From positions 1 to 6,323 of the forward strand of contig JAKJGD010000137.1 of assembly GCA_022704585.1 (NCBI GenBank): DNA of 6,323 nt, read 5' to 3'. Position 1 is the stretch's first letter; every line of letters starts with the position of its first letter. Origin of the DNA: Spirochaetota bacterium (GTDB taxonomy: Bacteria; Spirochaetota; UBA4802; UBA5550). A program made the position numbers and the translations under genes. The notes beneath the pieces are model-generated. The model had not been told where the DNA came from, did not search any database, and saw only the letters and a program-made list of their open reading frames with translations. Positions 5,359-6,323 of this stretch are shown piece by piece.

Positions 5359-6153
5359 TCACCATTCTCCGGAAGCGCCGCCGCCGCCGAAGCTGCCGCC
5401 GCCCCCGCTGTAACTGCCGCTGCCGGAGCCGCCGCTGTCGCCGCTCGAGCTGCTGCTGCTTGAGCTGCTGCTGCCCGAGTCGCTCGAGCTGCCGGAACTG
5501 TCGCTGGAGCCGCCGCCCCCGCCGGCAAACGCACCGGGAAATTTAATTGCAAGGATGATTATTATGAGAATGATCAGCCCCATGCCCCCGAAAACCGCGA
5601 ACATGGTGATGGTCAACTCGGTCCAGAAGGGCTTCTCAATTGCCGGGTCTTCCGCCATGCCGGGGTATTCGCCTTTGACCGCCCGCAGGATGCCGGAGGC
5701 GCCCATTAAAATGCCCAGGTCGAACTCGCCCTTCTTGAAGTGGGGCTTGACTTCGTTATCGATGATCCTTCCCGCGTACAGGTCGGTGAGCCTGCCCTCG
5801 AGGCCGTACCCGACCTCGATCCGCATCTTCCGGTCGTCCCGGGCGACAAGGAAGATGACGCCGTTATCAAGCTTCTTCTGCCCGATCTTCCAGGTCCCGG
5901 CTACCTTCATGGAATACTCCTCGAGCGGCTCGCCCTGGAGCAAGGGGACCGTGAGCACGACGACCTGCGTGGACTCTTCTTTCTCGAAATCGGCCAGCTT
6001 ACGTTCCAGGTACGGTGCCGACGTCGGGTCTTTCAGCATGTTCGCGTAATCGTTGACGTGCCCTTTCAGGGGCGGCACGTCGAGGGCCGCGAGAGGCAGG
6101 GCGGCCGCGCCGATAACGACGACAAGCAGTATACCCGGGATTATACGTTTCAT
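5359..6153 (-). CDS. YgcG-like TPM-domain exported protein with Gly/Ser tail
   Basis: The 264-residue product has a signal peptide (about 1-24, MKRIIPGILL to LAAL), a full TPM domain (about 26-162) and one C-terminal membrane helix (about 183-205). It ends in a tail of nearly pure glycine and serine (about 210-264), the usual layout of YgcG-like proteins. TPM features include VNDYANML (33-40), STQVVVLTVP (61-70), LDNGVIFLVARDDRKMRIEVGYGLEG (95-120), LTDLYAGRIID and FKKGEFDLGI. The domain should face the periplasm with the low-complexity tail inside. Start 6153 has GGAG five bases upstream (6159-6162); an in-frame ATG at 6177 lacks a ribosome binding site and would put charged residues before the signal. 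The gene leads a two-gene unit with the second TPM protein. In many bacteria such pairs neighbour lemA; none is seen here, though one could lie beyond the right edge. Confidence 0.87.
   Translation of the reverse strand: MKRIIPGILLVVVIGAAALPLAALDVPPLKGHVNDYANMLKDPTSAPYLERKLADFEKEESTQVVVLTVPLLQGEPLEEYSMKVAGTWKIGQKKLDNGVIFLVARDDRKMRIEVGYGLEGRLTDLYAGRIIDNEVKPHFKKGEFDLGILMGASGILRAVKGEYPGMAEDPAIEKPFWTELTITMFAVFGGMGLIILIIIILAIKFPGAFAGGGGGSSDSSGSSSDSGSSSSSSSSSSGDSGGSGSGSYSGGGGSFGGGGASGEW
5447..5476. repeat. 15-base imperfect tandem repeat within the Ser-rich tail
   Basis: GAGCTGCTGCTGCTT (5447-5461) is followed directly by GAGCTGCTGCTGCCC (5462-5476). On the - strand this encodes the poly-serine core of the YgcG-like protein. 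Such trinucleotide-rich tracts can change length by replication slippage, and the tail length may vary between strains. Confidence 0.6.
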
Positions 6154-6169
6154 CTTTTCTCCGCGCATT

Positions 6170-6181
6170 ATTATCATGATA
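6170..6181 (-). promoter_or_regulatory. Possible -10 box and palindrome upstream of the TPM unit
   Basis: On the - strand GATAAT (6175 to 6170) matches five of six bases of the -10 consensus, 16 bases before the start codon. It overlaps a perfect 10-base palindrome, TATCATGATA (6172-6181), which could be an operator. No acceptable -35 box lies 17 bases further upstream, so the promoter call is weak. Confidence 0.3.
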
Positions 6182-6187
6182 TGTCAT

Positions 6188-6323
6188 TGCGAGGAGTCCT
6201 CGCTTTTCGAGGGCGTCGAAACACCCTTCGACTGCACTTCGACTCCGCTCAGTACAAGCGCGCAGGGACCAATCGGTTGCCGAGCGACTTGCGCTGAGCG
6301 GAGTCGAAGCGAGCCGAGGCGCG
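6188..6323. repeat. Palindrome-rich dispersed-repeat element, runs off right edge
   Basis: No gene is visible here. The region opens with a 7-bp palindrome (GCGAGGA, G, TCCTCGC; 6189-6203), followed by an imperfect TCGA-GGG/CCC-TCGA stem (6207-6231). A perfect 16-base inverted repeat comes next: CTTCGACTCCGCTCAG (6237-6252) with CTGAGCGGAGTCGAAG (6294-6309), 41 bases apart. The stem can continue inwards with CAAG/CTTG past a two-base internal loop. CTTCGACT also occurs as a direct copy at 6226-6233 except for its first bases. Motifs of the CTTCGACTCCGCTCAG type are, from memory, common dispersed intergenic repeats in several phyla. It is best seen as a nonautonomous MITE- or REP-like element; a structured RNA is the alternative. 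Confidence 0.6.

Noticed and set aside
5362..5525. CTG/GCC-rich tract considered as a noncoding satellite or CRISPR-like array
   Set aside because: It encodes the Gly/Ser tail typical of YgcG-like proteins in frame on the - strand; there are no regularly spaced repeats with unique spacers.
6237..6309. Structured inverted repeat considered as a tRNA or intrinsic terminator
   Set aside because: The arms are too long for a tRNA and no cloverleaf can be drawn; no T-run follows either arm.

Overview
The window is about 6.3 kb from a moderately high-GC Gram-negative bacterium. A lipoprotein with a lipobox, an inner-membrane-anchored periplasmic chaperone-like protein and a Desulfovibrio-type bacterioferritin support this. 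The gene mix (membrane-spanning AraC regulator, split TPM-domain protein, dispersed palindromes) would fit a spirochaete or a deltaproteobacterial-type lineage. No rRNA or other phylogenetic marker is present, so the taxon stays open. There is no phage, insertion sequence with transposase, CRISPR array, tRNA or rRNA, and no gene-free stretch exceeds about 225 bases.

Left part, + strand: the 3' end of an ankyrin-repeat gene (enters from the left edge, ends at 325), then bacterioferritin (424-963) with its own consensus-like promoter and strong ribosome binding site. A GC-rich hairpin (980-1014) separates it from the convergent genes to its right.

Middle part, - strand: a two-gene unit transcribed leftwards. 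An SGNH/GDSL-hydrolase lipoprotein (2915 to 2199) comes first, then a membrane-anchored helical protein with lipase-chaperone (Lif/LipH)-like features (2084 to 1014). This is the lipase-then-foldase order of classical lip-lif operons, but the enzyme here is an SGNH hydrolase instead of an alpha/beta-hydrolase lipase. This pairing is the most interesting signal in the window. The two genes are separated by a 114-base spacer containing three stem-loops. Divergent from the unit, across an AT-rich 222-base intergenic region, is a six-helix membrane AraC-type regulator (3138-4619), a plausible regulator of the unit.

Right part, - strand: two TPM-domain membrane proteins (6153 to 5359, then 5259 to 4606) form a likely operon, again with three stem-loops in the spacer. 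The second gene ends 14 bases inside the convergent AraC gene. The right edge (about 6188-6323) is a palindrome-rich noncoding repeat with a 16-base perfect inverted repeat, probably a dispersed MITE/REP-like element.

Functionally the window is modular: iron storage, an envelope esterase with a candidate folding factor and regulator, and a conserved envelope TPM pair of unknown function.
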